DNA of 64,000 nt from contig NZ_CP077311.1 in NCBI RefSeq assembly GCF_019048265.1, positions 1,662,501-1,726,500 of the forward strand, read 5' to 3'. How positions within the stretch are numbered: position 1 is the first letter of the stretch; every line of letters begins with the position of its first letter. Shown here one piece after another: positions 1-9,245 of the stretch. Position numbers and translations under genes: made by a program. The notes under the pieces are model-generated. The model had not been told where the DNA came from. It saw only the letters and a list, made by a program, of their open reading frames with translations, and ran no database searches. Source of the DNA: Aeromonas sp. FDAARGOS 1405 (GTDB taxonomy: Bacteria > Pseudomonadota > Gammaproteobacteria > Enterobacterales > Aeromonadaceae).

Positions 1-1391
<1,391 letters not shown>

Positions 1392-1498
1392 ACAACACCC
1401 AAGAAGTGTTCTAAGGCTTGTAGCAAACCTAAGCGAACTACTAATTCAATGATAATGACTCAGTCGTTATTCACGTCAGCTTTCTGGATTGAAGAATT

Positions 1499-1617
1499 TG
1501 CCTGGCGGCCATAGCGCCGTGGAACCACCTGATCCCATGCCGAACTCAGAAGTGAAACGCGGTAGCGCCGATGGTAGTGTGGCATTCGCCATGCGAGAGT
1601 AGGACACTGCCAGGCAC
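1499..1617 (+). rRNA. rrf: 5S ribosomal RNA
   Basis: A complete 5S rRNA of about 119 nt. It starts with tgcctggcggc and ends with the complementary tgccaggca, and carries the conserved internal segment ccatgccgaactcagaagtg. It lies 107 bp after the 23S gene and 93 bp before tRNA-Asp, the usual order at the end of a gammaproteobacterial rrn operon. The ends are accurate to a base or two. Confidence 0.98.
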
Positions 1618-1710
1618 CCAATTAAACGGTGATGTGAAAACACATAGCCGGCTGCGAGGATGACACCTCACAAGAAGCGGCAAATGATTTAGCGCAAGCT
1701 AACCGAATGC

Positions 1711-1787
1711 GGAGCGGTAGTTCAGTCGGTTAGAATACCGGCCTGTCACGCCGGGGGTCGCGGGTTCGAGTCCCGTCCGCTCCGCCA
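1711..1787 (+). tRNA. tRNA-Asp (anticodon GTC)
   Basis: A 77-nt cloverleaf with acceptor stem ggagcgg/ccgctcc, the anticodon GTC at 1745-1747 within the loop ctgtcac, a T-loop gttcgag, and an encoded 3' CCA. It is the distal gene of the rRNA operon, as in several E. coli rrn operons that end with tRNA-Asp. Confidence 0.97.
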
Positions 1788-1795
1788 CTAATTTG

Positions 1796-1824
1796 AAGGC
1801 CTTCCCGATTGGGAAGGCCTTTTT
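1796..1824 (+). terminator. Rho-independent terminator of the rRNA operon
   Basis: A perfect 11-bp stem (aaggccttccc / gggaaggcctt) with loop gatt is followed by a T run, 8 bp after the tRNA-Asp CCA. It is the expected end of the rRNA transcript. Confidence 0.92.
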
Positions 1825-1872
1825 GCTATGAGCGGTTTGCTCATAAGAGCCACAGATTTGCACACCAGAGCC

Positions 1873-1911
1873 AACACAAGCCCAGTCTGACGACAGGGCT
1901 TTGGTGTTTTT
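1873..1911 (+). terminator. second, imperfect terminator hairpin
   Basis: An imperfect stem (aacacaagccc against gggctttggtgtt, two bases bulged) is followed by five Ts. It lies 50 bp after the first terminator and probably backs it up, since rRNA operons often end in tandem terminators. The bulge and the long loop lower confidence. Confidence 0.55.
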
Positions 1912-2177
1912 AGCGTGTTAGACAGCCAGTGTTAGTGTTTATCTGCAGGAAGAGAACCAGACAGCCTGTTCTTATCACTATTTTCTAGTTATATCAGAGC
2001 TTTATCAGCTCAATTTACAGCCATTCGAGTGGTGCTATGGCCAATCAACTCAGGCTTTATCTGCATGCTGGCTACAAGACAGCTCCATATTGCTCCCTCT
2101 CCTCTATCTTGGAGGCCAAGCTGCTTGGTGAGGTTGGGAATACCGAGATTGCCGGATTAATCAGGTACCGTTCAAGC
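1912..2177. other. intergenic region without a recognised gene
   Basis: I see no supported gene here. A plus-strand open frame begins near 2037 but runs on into the yijD gene in the opposite sense, lacks a ribosome binding site and resembles nothing I know. The region separates the rRNA operon from convergent yijD. Confidence 0.6.
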
Positions 2178-2208
2178 AAAGAGGCCTTCCCGTCGGGAAG
2201 ACCTCTTT
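2178..2208 (-). terminator. Rho-independent terminator of fabR-yijD
   Basis: A 14-bp inverted repeat (aaagaggccttccc / gggaagacctcttt) has a 3-nt loop. On the minus strand the single non-complementary position becomes a U-G wobble and the stem ends in ctcttt, so it suits termination of yijD, whose stop codon is 40 bp away. The core ggccttccc is shared with the rRNA terminator at 1796-1824. Confidence 0.75.
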
Positions 2209-2248
2209 GCTTTATCTATCAGCTGATTACCATCACTCGGTCGATTTA

Positions 2249-2614
2249 TCAGGGCTTCTCTTTGTTGCCAATGCTCAGGCCGAGCTTGATGGAGAGGGCT
2301 GCCAGTAGCAGCAGCATCATGATCAGGGAGAAGAAGTTGCTGCCAAGCTCCGGGTATTGCACCTTGAGCAGCGCTGAGTGGCCGAAGACACCGATAAAGA
2401 AGCAGAGCAGGGTGCAGATGGGGGTGTTGCCCACCATGGGTTCATGGCGATAATGCTGAAAAAGCTGGTAGGCCGCCAGCCAGAGGGCAATCAGCGGGAA
2501 GAAGGAGAAAGGCACGACCGAGTTGGTCAGCACGGTCAGAGAGGCATCGCCACAGATGCCTATCAGCATGGCCATGGCGAGCGGTTTTTTGGGGATCATA
2601 AGCTGTTCAGACAT
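2249..2614 (-). CDS. yijD: YijD family inner-membrane protein (DUF1422)
   Basis: A 121-residue membrane protein of unknown function in the YijD family, whose E. coli member is 119 residues and follows fabR, as here. About four hydrophobic segments are visible (near residues 10-25, 32-48, 65-85 and 95-112), and the conserved block YPELGSNFF sits before the last one. The start at 2614 (MSEQLMIPKK) is preceded by aggatggag at good spacing. Longer in-frame starts at 2626 and 2650 overlap fabR and lack a ribosome binding site. It is transcribed with fabR and ends at the hairpin 2178-2208. Function is unknown; the link with fabR suggests a membrane-lipid context, which is inference. Confidence 0.88.
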   Translation of the reverse strand: MSEQLMIPKKPLAMAMLIGICGDASLTVLTNSVVPFSFFPLIALWLAAYQLFQHYRHEPMVGNTPICTLLCFFIGVFGHSALLKVQYPELGSNFFSLIMMLLLLAALSIKLGLSIGNKEKP

Positions 2615-2633
2615 GTCATTCTCCATCCTGTGG

Positions 2634-3266
2634 TCATGGGTGGGGTTCACGGCGCTTCTGGTTTTGTACCTCTGCGCCCATGGCTATCATCCGCAGTTGG
2701 CGAATAGTTCGGTCGGAGAGCGCCCGGCACTCTTCGCTGGTCATGTCGAGCGCATCGGCACCGGCACTGAAGACGATGGTAACCATGGCTTCTGCCTGGA
2801 TGTAGGCATCTTCCCGTGGCGCTCTGGTCGTTGCTTCAAGGTAGTCGGTCAGCTCGGCGATAAAGTGCTGGATCTCGCGTGCTACCGCCTGGCGAAACGC
2901 GGCCGAGGTGCCTGAACGTTCCCGCAACAGCAGGCGGAAGATATTGGGATTGTTCTCGACGAACTCCATAAAGGTCTGCACCGAGGTGCTGATGACACTG
3001 CCACCACCGGCAATGCGCTGTCGTGCCTGGCGCATCAGTTGACGCAGGGTCAGTCCCCCCTCATCAACCAAGGTGAGTCCCAGCTCCTCCATGTCGCGGA
3101 AGTGGCGATAGAAGGAGGTGGGAGCGATACCCGCTTCACGGGCAACTTCCCGCAGACTGAGGTTGGAGAAACTTCGGTTGGCGCATAGTTGGCTGAATGC
3201 AGCATCAATCAATGTACGCCGTGTTTTTTCTTTTTGTTGAGCGCGAATACCCACGAAATCAGTCAC
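2634..3266 (-). CDS. fabR: TetR-family regulator of unsaturated fatty acid synthesis FabR
   Basis: FabR is a TetR-type repressor that senses the unsaturated/saturated acyl balance and controls fabA and fabB in E. coli. This 210-residue protein has an N-terminal TetR helix-turn-helix (residues about 37-56, [19 protein letters not shown]) and the FabR-specific stretches [17 protein letters not shown] and [16 protein letters not shown]. The ligand-binding C-terminal half contains the conserved [13 protein letters not shown]. It lies divergently from a fatty-acid desaturase, so control of that gene is likely. yijD follows 19 bp downstream. The start at [10 protein letters not shown] matches the family core [13 protein letters not shown]; a later start is possible. 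Confidence 0.95.
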   Translation of the reverse strand: MTDFVGIRAQQKEKTRRTLIDAAFSQLCANRSFSNLSLREVAREAGIAPTSFYRHFRDMEELGLTLVDEGGLTLRQLMRQARQRIAGGGSVISTSVQTFMEFVENNPNIFRLLLRERSGTSAAFRQAVAREIQHFIAELTDYLEATTRAPREDAYIQAEAMVTIVFSAGADALDMTSEECRALSDRTIRQLRMIAMGAEVQNQKRREPHP

Positions 3267-3294
3267 CTTCAGCTTAACGAGGCCAAATGATAAC

Positions 3295-3310
3295 CCGAAG
3301 GCGCCTTCGG
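3295..3310. promoter_or_regulatory. 16-bp perfect palindrome between fabR and desaturase
   Basis: The sequence ccgaaggc-gccttcgg is a perfect palindrome, 28 bp upstream of the fabR start and 91 bp before the desaturase start. Its place in the divergent promoter region fits a repressor operator, for example one for FabR itself. It does not match the E. coli FabR site as I remember it, so the assignment is open. Confidence 0.4.
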
Positions 3311-3342
3311 ATCAGGTTTGTATCCTACTTTTTTACCATTGA

Positions 3343-3362
3343 CCATGGCGAAGTTGCCATGG
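3343..3362. promoter_or_regulatory. inverted repeat upstream of desaturase
   Basis: A perfect 7-bp inverted repeat (ccatggc / gccatgg) with a 6-nt spacer lies 39 bp before the desaturase start codon. It could be a second operator or a hairpin in the leader of the desaturase mRNA. Confidence 0.35.
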
Positions 3363-3401
3363 AAAATGGCTAACAGCTGTTCGCTGAAAGGATGCAAGAA
3401 G

Positions 3402-4532
3402 ATGGCTAAACCCCCGATTATTATCACCAATACCCTGTTGTTTTCCCTCTCCGGACTGGTCGCACTGGTTGCCGTGCCCTGGTATGGCATGAGCCACGGT
3501 TACGACATCTGGCAGTGGGTCACGCTCCTGCTGCTGTTCTGTTTGAGTGGCCTATCCATCACCGCTGGCTATCACCGTCTCTGGTCGCACAAGACTTATA
3601 AGGCGCATCCTGCGTTGCAGTGGTTGTTTGCGCTTGGCGGTGCGCTGGCATTGCAGAACTCGGCGTTACACTGGGCTGCCGACCACCGTCGCCATCACCG
3701 CCATGTGGATGACAACGATAAGGATCCCTACAGCGTCGGGCGCGGTTTTTGGTACTCCCATATTGGTTGGATGCTACGAGAGTATCAGGGAGATGTGTAT
3801 GGCGATTACAGCAATGTACGGGACCTGCAGAATAACTCCGTAGTCGCGTTTCAGCATCGCCACTATCTGGTGCTGGTACTGGCGACCAATCTGGGCCTGC
3901 CGCTGTTGCTTGGCCTGTGGCACGGGGATCTGCTCGGCATGCTGCTGCTGGCGGGCGTGCTGCGGATGGTGATGACCCACCACACCACCTTCTTTATCAA
4001 TTCACTGGCACATATTTGGGGCAGTCAGCCTTATACCGACCGTAACACGGCCCGCGACAACGGTATTTTGGCCTTTTTTACCTTTGGTGAGGGGTATCAT
4101 AATTTTCACCATCTGTTCGAGCATGATTACCGCAATGGCATTCACTGGTGGCAGTTCGATCCGACCAAGTGGTTGATTCGATTTGCCTCCTGGTGTGGCT
4201 TGGCGGCAAACCTTCGTTCTGTGCCGGAAGAGCGGATTGAACAGGCAAGGCTGGAGATGCAGTTGAAACGGGCCCAGGCGCAACTCTGCAAGCAGGATGA
4301 CCGCGAATTGTGGCAGGCACTGTTACAGGAAGAGTATTCAAAGCTGAGCCAGCAGCTGCAGCACTACTACGCCAGTCGCAAACGGCTGCTGGAACAGCGC
4401 AAGCGCAAGGCTCTGGCGCGCTATGACCGTCTCAAGCTGCAATTGGAGTACAGAGCCCTGCGGGACAGCTTTATCGCAGGTAAGCGCAGCTGGAGCCGCC
4501 TGCTGGCAGGTATCACTACACGGGCTGCCTAG
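3402..4532 (+). CDS. acyl-CoA / acyl-lipid delta-9 fatty acid desaturase
   Basis: A membrane di-iron desaturase that inserts a cis double bond into saturated acyl chains using O2 and electrons. The three histidine boxes are clear: HRLWSH (residues 58-63), HRRHHRH (95-101) and HNFHH (233-237). Four to five membrane segments surround them (about 12-30, 37-55, 73-90, 155-172, 176-195). The chain is 376 residues. Residues about 276-365 form a highly charged, probably coiled-coil tail (EERIEQARLEMQL onward) beyond the catalytic core. The start at 3402 (MAKPPIIITN) has AAAGGA upstream; a longer frame from 3318 would run through the intergenic repeats. Divergence from fabR suggests FabR control. A terminator follows at 4541. 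Confidence 0.92.
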   Translation: MAKPPIIITNTLLFSLSGLVALVAVPWYGMSHGYDIWQWVTLLLLFCLSGLSITAGYHRLWSHKTYKAHPALQWLFALGGALALQNSALHWAADHRRHHRHVDDNDKDPYSVGRGFWYSHIGWMLREYQGDVYGDYSNVRDLQNNSVVAFQHRHYLVLVLATNLGLPLLLGLWHGDLLGMLLLAGVLRMVMTHHTTFFINSLAHIWGSQPYTDRNTARDNGILAFFTFGEGYHNFHHLFEHDYRNGIHWWQFDPTKWLIRFASWCGLAANLRSVPEERIEQARLEMQLKRAQAQLCKQDDRELWQALLQEEYSKLSQQLQHYYASRKRLLEQRKRKALARYDRLKLQLEYRALRDSFIAGKRSWSRLLAGITTRAA

Positions 4533-4540
4533 CTGGATGA

Positions 4541-4572
4541 AAAAGAAGACCGCCGTCAGGTGGTCTTCTTTT
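4541..4572. terminator. bidirectional terminator
   Basis: A perfect 11-bp stem (aaaagaagacc / ggtcttctttt) with a 10-nt loop and A and T tracts on opposite sides serves both the desaturase (plus) and the small gene at 4599-4751 (minus). Confidence 0.85.
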
Positions 4573-4598
4573 GTGTAGCGGAGGCAGCAGGTTGTTTG

Positions 4599-4751
4599 CT
4601 ACTCGGGTCGATCCTGTTCTTGTAGCAGGCTCAGGGTTTGCTGCTCCAGTGGGCTCAGTCCCAGCTGTTCACAGGCCTGCTCAAAGCTGATCCCCAGATG
4701 GCACATCATGATGTCGATGGCGGGTAGATAGTTTTTCATAGCTTCATCCAT
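4599..4751 (-). CDS. small hypothetical protein (50 aa)
   Basis: A 50-residue open frame begins MDEAMKNYLPAIDI and ends LQEQDRPE. Coding is supported by a strong ribosome binding site (ggaggatcacc before ATG), by clean placement between the bidirectional terminator at 4541-4572 and the next gene, and by a natural-looking composition. The predicted fold is two or three short helices: YLPAIDIMMCHLGI, FEQACEQLGL and PLEQQTLSLLQEQ. The middle part (SFEQACEQLGLSPLEQQ) reads like a small helix-turn-helix-type or regulatory peptide, but I do not recognise the family. No membrane segment or signal peptide is seen. Confidence 0.7.
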   Translation of the reverse strand: MDEAMKNYLPAIDIMMCHLGISFEQACEQLGLSPLEQQTLSLLQEQDRPE

Positions 4752-4926
4752 GGTGATCCTCCAGACCCGTCACTTATCCCCTGAATCGCTCGGGGCGGCA
4801 ATTAGACTTTAGGCTTAGTCTGGCTATTTGCTAGGCATCCCTGCCACTGGGAGAGGGAATTTGTTACCCTGCACCATGATAAAAATAGTTGTCGTATGAC
4901 TGCGAGCAACAGGTGAGGAGCAGGGC

Positions 4927-5553
4927 ATGTTATTGAGTTTCTTGATCATCGCTTCAGGTTGGTGGCACATCCGTGCTGCCTACGGTTCAGACAGCCGCCA
5001 GTTCTATATCAGCAAGCCGCTGACCATGCTGTTTATCATCGCCTTGGCATTCGGCTACCAAAGTTATGACCACGACGGTTCTCACGCCTGGATCCTGCTC
5101 GGCCTCTGCCTCTCGCTGGCGGGGGATGTGTTGCTGATGCTGCCAAGCGATCGCTTCATTCAGGGATTGGCGGCATTTCTTGTCGCGCATCTCTGCTATA
5201 TCGTCGGGTTTGCCCAGGGGCCGCTGTTGCTCAATCTGGTGGACGGTTTGCTGCTGTTGCTGATTGCCGGCATGGTATTTGGCCTGCTGTGGAGCAAGCT
5301 GGGAGAGATGCGGATCCCGGTCTTCTGCTACATGCTGGTGATCATCGGCATGGCCTGGGTGGCCGCCGGTGCCTGGCACGCCTCTCTTACAGCCGGTTCT
5401 GCCGCAGCTCTGGTGGGAGCACTGATGTTCCTCTTCTCCGACAGCATGCTGGCGCTCGATCGCTTCCGCCGCCCCTTTCCCCACGCTCGAGCCTGGGTGA
5501 TGAGCAGCTACTTCGCCGCGCAATTCCTGATTGCAGGGTCGCTGGCGGGATAA
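4927..5553 (+). CDS. YhhN/TMEM86 family protein (lysoplasmalogenase-like)
   Basis: A 208-residue integral membrane protein of the YhhN/TMEM86 family. Some animal members hydrolyse the vinyl-ether bond of lysoplasmalogen; the bacterial role is unclear. Roughly seven to eight hydrophobic segments fill the whole chain. Family landmarks are KPLTM near residue 31, the LCLSLAGDVLLML segment (about 60-72), MAWVAAGAWHASL and the C-terminal FLFSDSMLALDRF, with conserved acidic residues in the membrane. The start ATG is preceded by gaggag. The gene stands alone and ends at the hairpin 5587-5610. Confidence 0.88.
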   Translation: MLLSFLIIASGWWHIRAAYGSDSRQFYISKPLTMLFIIALAFGYQSYDHDGSHAWILLGLCLSLAGDVLLMLPSDRFIQGLAAFLVAHLCYIVGFAQGPLLLNLVDGLLLLLIAGMVFGLLWSKLGEMRIPVFCYMLVIIGMAWVAAGAWHASLTAGSAAALVGALMFLFSDSMLALDRFRRPFPHARAWVMSSYFAAQFLIAGSLAG

Positions 5554-5586
5554 CACCACGTGGTTGAGTACAGGTAACAGATAAAG

Positions 5587-5610
5587 AAAAACGGGTATTC
5601 GCCCGTTTTT
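5587..5610. terminator. bidirectional terminator
   Basis: The stem aaaaacggg / cccgttttt with a 6-nt loop lies between the convergent YhhN-family and EmrB-type genes and has A and T tracts suitable for both directions. Confidence 0.85.
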
Positions 5611-5631
5611 CGTTTTATGCCCGGCGGTTTT

Positions 5632-7185
5632 TCACGCCTCTAGCGGTTCGGCATCGGCTGCCCGTGGGACGGGGGATTTGAGCAACAGCATCAGGGCGCT
5701 GGCGATCAGCAGGAAGATCCCCATGATGTAGAACACCTGGTTGTAGGCCATGATGGCCGCCTCCCGGTTGATGGTATTGGCCAGCATGGCCCGAGCTTGC
5801 TGCTGGGCAATCTCGGGGCCTGAGCCCTGCGCCATCATGCTCTGGGCCAGCTGCAGCAGATAGCTCTGCCCCTCGATACTGCTGGCAGCCAGAGTGCTGC
5901 CAATTTGCAGCACATGGGTGCGGGTATCGTTGTCGAGCAGGGTCGCGATGATGGCGATACCGAATGCGCCGCCGAGGTTGCGCAGCACGTTGAGCAGGGT
6001 CGAGGAGGAGGGGATTTCGTCGTGGCTCAGGCTGGCGGTAGCGACCAGTGACAGCGGCACCATGATGAAGGGTTGCCCCAGCGCCCGCACGATGAGCGAC
6101 TGGATCAGCTGTGGCCCGGCGTAGTCGGCACTCATGTTGACGTTCATAAAGCAGCTGACGGCGAAGATCAGGAAGCCGAAGCTCACCAGATAGCGCGGGT
6201 CTATCTTGTGGGTCAGTTTGGGCACCAGCGGCAGCACCAGCAGTTGCGGCAGTCCCATCCACATCAGTACCTCGCCGATTTCCAGCGCGTTGTAGTTGTG
6301 GATCTGGGTCATGTAGAGCGGCAACACATAGATAGAGCCCATCAACGCCATCCCGAGGATCAGATAGGCGAAGCAGGCCAGCGCGAAGCGCGGGTTGTGC
6401 AGCAGCCGCAGATTGACCAGCGGGTGACGGCGGATCAGCTGGCTGATGACGAAGAACACCAGCGCCACCGCCGAGATGACTGCCAGTCGCACGATGAAGC
6501 TTGAGCCGAACCAGTCCTCTCGGTTGCCCTCCTCCAGTACCACCTCCAGTAAGCCGAGCCCGAGCGCCATGGTGACGATGCCGATAAGGTCCACCCGCTT
6601 AATCACGGCCCAGTCCACCGGTTTTTTATCCAGCCCGTGGGCCAGCATGGCCATCACCAGCAGTCCTGGCGGTACGTTGAGATAGAAGATGTAGTGCCAC
6701 GACATCTGCTCGGTGAGCCAGCCGCCGAGGGTCGGGCCGATGGCGGGGGCGAAGGTGGCGCAGAGGCCAAACAGGGCCATGCCGGTGGCCCGCTTCTGCA
6801 GCGGCAGCAGGGTGACGATAAGGGAAAAGGCCATCGGGATAAGTGCCCCGCCGGTGAAGCCCTGCAGCGCCCGGAAGACGATCATGCTGGTGAGGTTCCA
6901 GCTGAACGAGCAGAGCACGGAGGCAGCGATAAAGGCGCCGGTGGTCCAGAGCAGGTAGCGGCGCACGCTCAGCCCTCGGCTCAGCCAGCCGCTCAGGGGG
7001 ATGGCGATCATCTCCGCCACCAGATAGGAGGTGGAGATCCAGGAGCTTTCGCTCAGGGTGGCCGACAGCGCCCCCTGAATATCCTTCAGGGAGGCATTAG
7101 TGATCTGGATATCGAGGATGGCCATGAAGGCGCCGATAAGCCCCCCCATGACCGCGATCCAGTTGCGACGTGGAATGGGTTCCAT
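5632..7185 (-). CDS. DHA2-family (EmrB-type) MFS multidrug efflux transporter
   Basis: A 517-residue inner-membrane antiporter of the DHA2 (14-helix) major facilitator group, like EmrB. It is expected to export amphipathic drugs or organic acids in exchange for protons through a TolC channel. Visible features are the N-terminal helix with MAILDIQITNASLKDI (the MFS motif D1 region), motif A-like GWLSRGLSVRRYL, motif C-like FGLCATFAPAIGPTLGGWL and fourteen hydrophobic segments. It overlaps the preceding membrane-fusion gene by ATGA at 7185, so the two form one translation-coupled operon. The substrate cannot be told from sequence. A divergent LysR regulator sits upstream of the pair. Confidence 0.93.
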   Translation of the reverse strand: MEPIPRRNWIAVMGGLIGAFMAILDIQITNASLKDIQGALSATLSESSWISTSYLVAEMIAIPLSGWLSRGLSVRRYLLWTTGAFIAASVLCSFSWNLTSMIVFRALQGFTGGALIPMAFSLIVTLLPLQKRATGMALFGLCATFAPAIGPTLGGWLTEQMSWHYIFYLNVPPGLLVMAMLAHGLDKKPVDWAVIKRVDLIGIVTMALGLGLLEVVLEEGNREDWFGSSFIVRLAVISAVALVFFVISQLIRRHPLVNLRLLHNPRFALACFAYLILGMALMGSIYVLPLYMTQIHNYNALEIGEVLMWMGLPQLLVLPLVPKLTHKIDPRYLVSFGFLIFAVSCFMNVNMSADYAGPQLIQSLIVRALGQPFIMVPLSLVATASLSHDEIPSSSTLLNVLRNLGGAFGIAIIATLLDNDTRTHVLQIGSTLAASSIEGQSYLLQLAQSMMAQGSGPEIAQQQARAMLANTINREAAIMAYNQVFYIMGIFLLIASALMLLLKSPVPRAADAEPLEA

Positions 7186-8237
7186 CAGTTGGCGGCAACC
7201 ACGGGATCAGGCGTGCGGGTATCCACGATCACTTCGGTAGAGAGACCCGGCAGCAGCTTGCCTGCCAGCAGGCCCGGCTGGGGGATGCGGATCTTGACCG
7301 GTACCCGCTGCACGATTTTGGTGAAGTTGCCGGTGGCATTCTCCGGCGGCAGCAGGGCGAACTTGGCACCGGTGGCCGGGGCTAGGCTGTCGATGATCCC
7401 CTCGACCGGTTGATCCGGGTAGGCATCCAGCACCACTTTTACTTTTTGGCCTCGCTGCATATGGGCGAGCTGGGTCTCCTTGAAGTTGGCCTCGACCCAC
7501 ACCTGCTGCAGCGGCACCAGACTGGCGACCTGCATGCCGGACTGGACGTAGAGCCCTTCCCGCAGACTGCGCTTGCCGATGATGCCATCGGCCGGTGCTC
7601 GCAGCTCGGTATAACCTAACTCCAGCTTGGCCTGCTCCAGTTGTGCTTCGCTCAATGCCAGCTTGGCCAGGTTCTGTTTGCGCTCGGCATCCAGTACCAG
7701 CAGTCGCTCACGGGCCGCCTGCAGGGCGGCTTTGGCCTCTTCGGCCTGCGCCCTCGCCACCTGAAGGGAGGCGTTCACCTCATCAAGGCTATCTTGCGAG
7801 CTGTAGTGGCGCTGGTTGAGCTGACTGATCCTGTTGACCTGCTGGCTGGCGCGCAGCTGTTCGGCATTGGCCGAGGCGACCTTGGCCTCGGCCTGCTGGA
7901 TCAGGCTCCGTTGTTGGGTGCGGGTGGCGGCCAGATTTTCGGCCGTCGCCTGATTGAGGCGCAGGTCGGCTTCTGCTTCCGCAACCCTGGTTTTGTATTC
8001 GCGATCATCGAGACGGGCGATCAACTGACCCGCTTTGACCGGCTGGTTATCGGTGATCAGCACTTCGCGGATATAGCCGGGCAACTTGGAGCTGATCCCG
8101 GTCACTTCACTCTGCAGGTAGGCGTTGTCGGTACTTTCAAAATAGCGGCCGTGAAGATACCAGTAACCGGCGAACAGCAGACCGAGCAGCGCCAATATCA
8201 TGGCTGCCAGCAGGGGAATTTTTTTGTGTTGACTCAT
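7185..8237 (-). CDS. EmrA-type membrane fusion protein (HlyD family)
   Basis: The periplasmic adaptor that links the EmrB-type pump to an outer-membrane channel. It is 350 residues long: a single N-terminal membrane helix (about 9-28), a lipoyl half (ESTDNAYLQSEVTGISSKLPG), a long alpha-helical hairpin rich in Ala, Gln and Glu (about 85-200), the second lipoyl half (GYTELRAPADGIIGKR) and a C-terminal beta-barrel (VWVEANFKETQLAHM). I chose ATG 8237 (MSQHKKIPLL), which has ggaat upstream; the longer frame from 8282 adds a tail that enters the regulatory region. It is first in the operon, divergent from the LysR gene. Confidence 0.92.
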   Translation of the reverse strand: MSQHKKIPLLAAMILALLGLLFAGYWYLHGRYFESTDNAYLQSEVTGISSKLPGYIREVLITDNQPVKAGQLIARLDDREYKTRVAEAEADLRLNQATAENLAATRTQQRSLIQQAEAKVASANAEQLRASQQVNRISQLNQRHYSSQDSLDEVNASLQVARAQAEEAKAALQAARERLLVLDAERKQNLAKLALSEAQLEQAKLELGYTELRAPADGIIGKRSLREGLYVQSGMQVASLVPLQQVWVEANFKETQLAHMQRGQKVKVVLDAYPDQPVEGIIDSLAPATGAKFALLPPENATGNFTKIVQRVPVKIRIPQPGLLAGKLLPGLSTEVIVDTRTPDPVVAAN

Positions 8238-8298
8238 TTTTGTGATTCCTGAACTTAAGGGGCGCAGGCTAACACTGGTCAACTGTTTCGATTAGTAT

Positions 8299-8313
8299 GA
8301 GATATCGAGATAT
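8299..8313. promoter_or_regulatory. tandem gagatat repeats in the emrA/lysR divergent promoter
   Basis: The 7-bp word gagatat occurs twice with an 8-bp period in the 96-bp gap between the efflux operon and the LysR gene. The AT-rich context is typical of a LysR-type binding region, but no experimental motif is known to me. Confidence 0.3.
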
Positions 8314-8333
8314 ATAGTTTCACTGGTGCAACA

Positions 8334-9236
8334 ATGGACCTCAATGCCGCGTTAATTCTGGTTCGTATCGTCGATAAGGGCTCATTTACGGGAGCCGCCC
8401 GAGAGCTGGGAATGACCAAGGCGATGGTCAGCCGCCGTATCGCCGAGTTGGAACAGCGGCTCGGGGTTCGCCTGCTCTACCGTTCCACACGTCAGCTCAC
8501 CTTGACCGAGGAGGGGGAGAAGTACTACCTGCACTGCAGCAAGGCCGTCGATGCCCTGACCGAAGCCGAGCTGATGCTGAGCGCCAGCCAGCAGGAGGTG
8601 ACTGGCACCTTGAAGCTGGCGGTACCCATCGAGACGGGTCAGCTGGTGATCGGGCGGATCGTCGCCAAGTTTTTGCAACGCTATCCCACCCTGCAGGTGG
8701 AACTGGAACTGACCAACCGGGTAGTGGATCCCATCAGCGAAGGTCTGGATGCCGTGGTGCGGATAGGTGACATGAGTGACTCCAATCTGGCGGCTCGCCG
8801 ACTCTGGAGCACTGGGCGGTTGCTCTGTGCCAGCTCGGACTATCTGGCGCGCAGCTCGGCCATCACGCGACCGGAAGATCTGGCAAACCATGAGCGGGTG
8901 ACGGTGAGCAGCGGATTTCTCGCCTCTCACTGGTGCTTCGAGCGAGATGGCAGAGAGGTACTGGTTGACCCCCCATCCCGTTTTCGGGTCAATAATATTA
9001 CCTGTGCCCGAGAGGCGGCGAAGGCGGGGCTGGGGTTGGCCTCGCTACCCGCTATGCTCTGTCAGGAGGAGTTGGCCAGCGGTGAACTGGTGACCCTGCT
9101 GTCCGAGTGGCAGCAACCCAGAGTCCCTATCTATCTTTTGTTTCCGGAGCGGCAACTGATGCCGCGCAAGTTGCGGGCATTCATCGATTTCATGATTGAG
9201 AACGGCGCCGAGTTTGGCATCGACAAGCTGTTATAA
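8334..9236 (+). CDS. LysR-family transcriptional regulator
   Basis: A 300-residue LysR-type regulator, the normal family length. The N-terminal winged helix-turn-helix is clear (residues about 17-40, SFTGAARELGMTKAMVSRRI), followed by the linker RLGVRLLYRSTRQLTLTEEG. The remainder is a periplasmic-binding-like effector domain (about 90-295). It belongs to the large AaeR/CrgA-like subgroup. Divergent placement next to the EmrAB-type operon suggests it controls that operon in response to an exported compound; this is inference. The next small gene follows within 10 bp and may be co-transcribed. Confidence 0.93.
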   Translation: MDLNAALILVRIVDKGSFTGAARELGMTKAMVSRRIAELEQRLGVRLLYRSTRQLTLTEEGEKYYLHCSKAVDALTEAELMLSASQQEVTGTLKLAVPIETGQLVIGRIVAKFLQRYPTLQVELELTNRVVDPISEGLDAVVRIGDMSDSNLAARRLWSTGRLLCASSDYLARSSAITRPEDLANHERVTVSSGFLASHWCFERDGREVLVDPPSRFRVNNITCAREAAKAGLGLASLPAMLCQEELASGELVTLLSEWQQPRVPIYLLFPERQLMPRKLRAFIDFMIENGAEFGIDKLL

Positions 9237-9245
9237 GGGGGAGCT

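Noticed and set aside
2037..2453. Plus-strand 138-codon frame near yijD
   Set aside because: It crosses the yijD terminator and coding region in antisense and has no ribosome binding site.
3269..3490. Minus-strand 73-codon frame between fabR and the desaturase
   Set aside because: Part of it reads like protein, but it runs antisense through the desaturase start and the palindromes, with no ribosome binding site.
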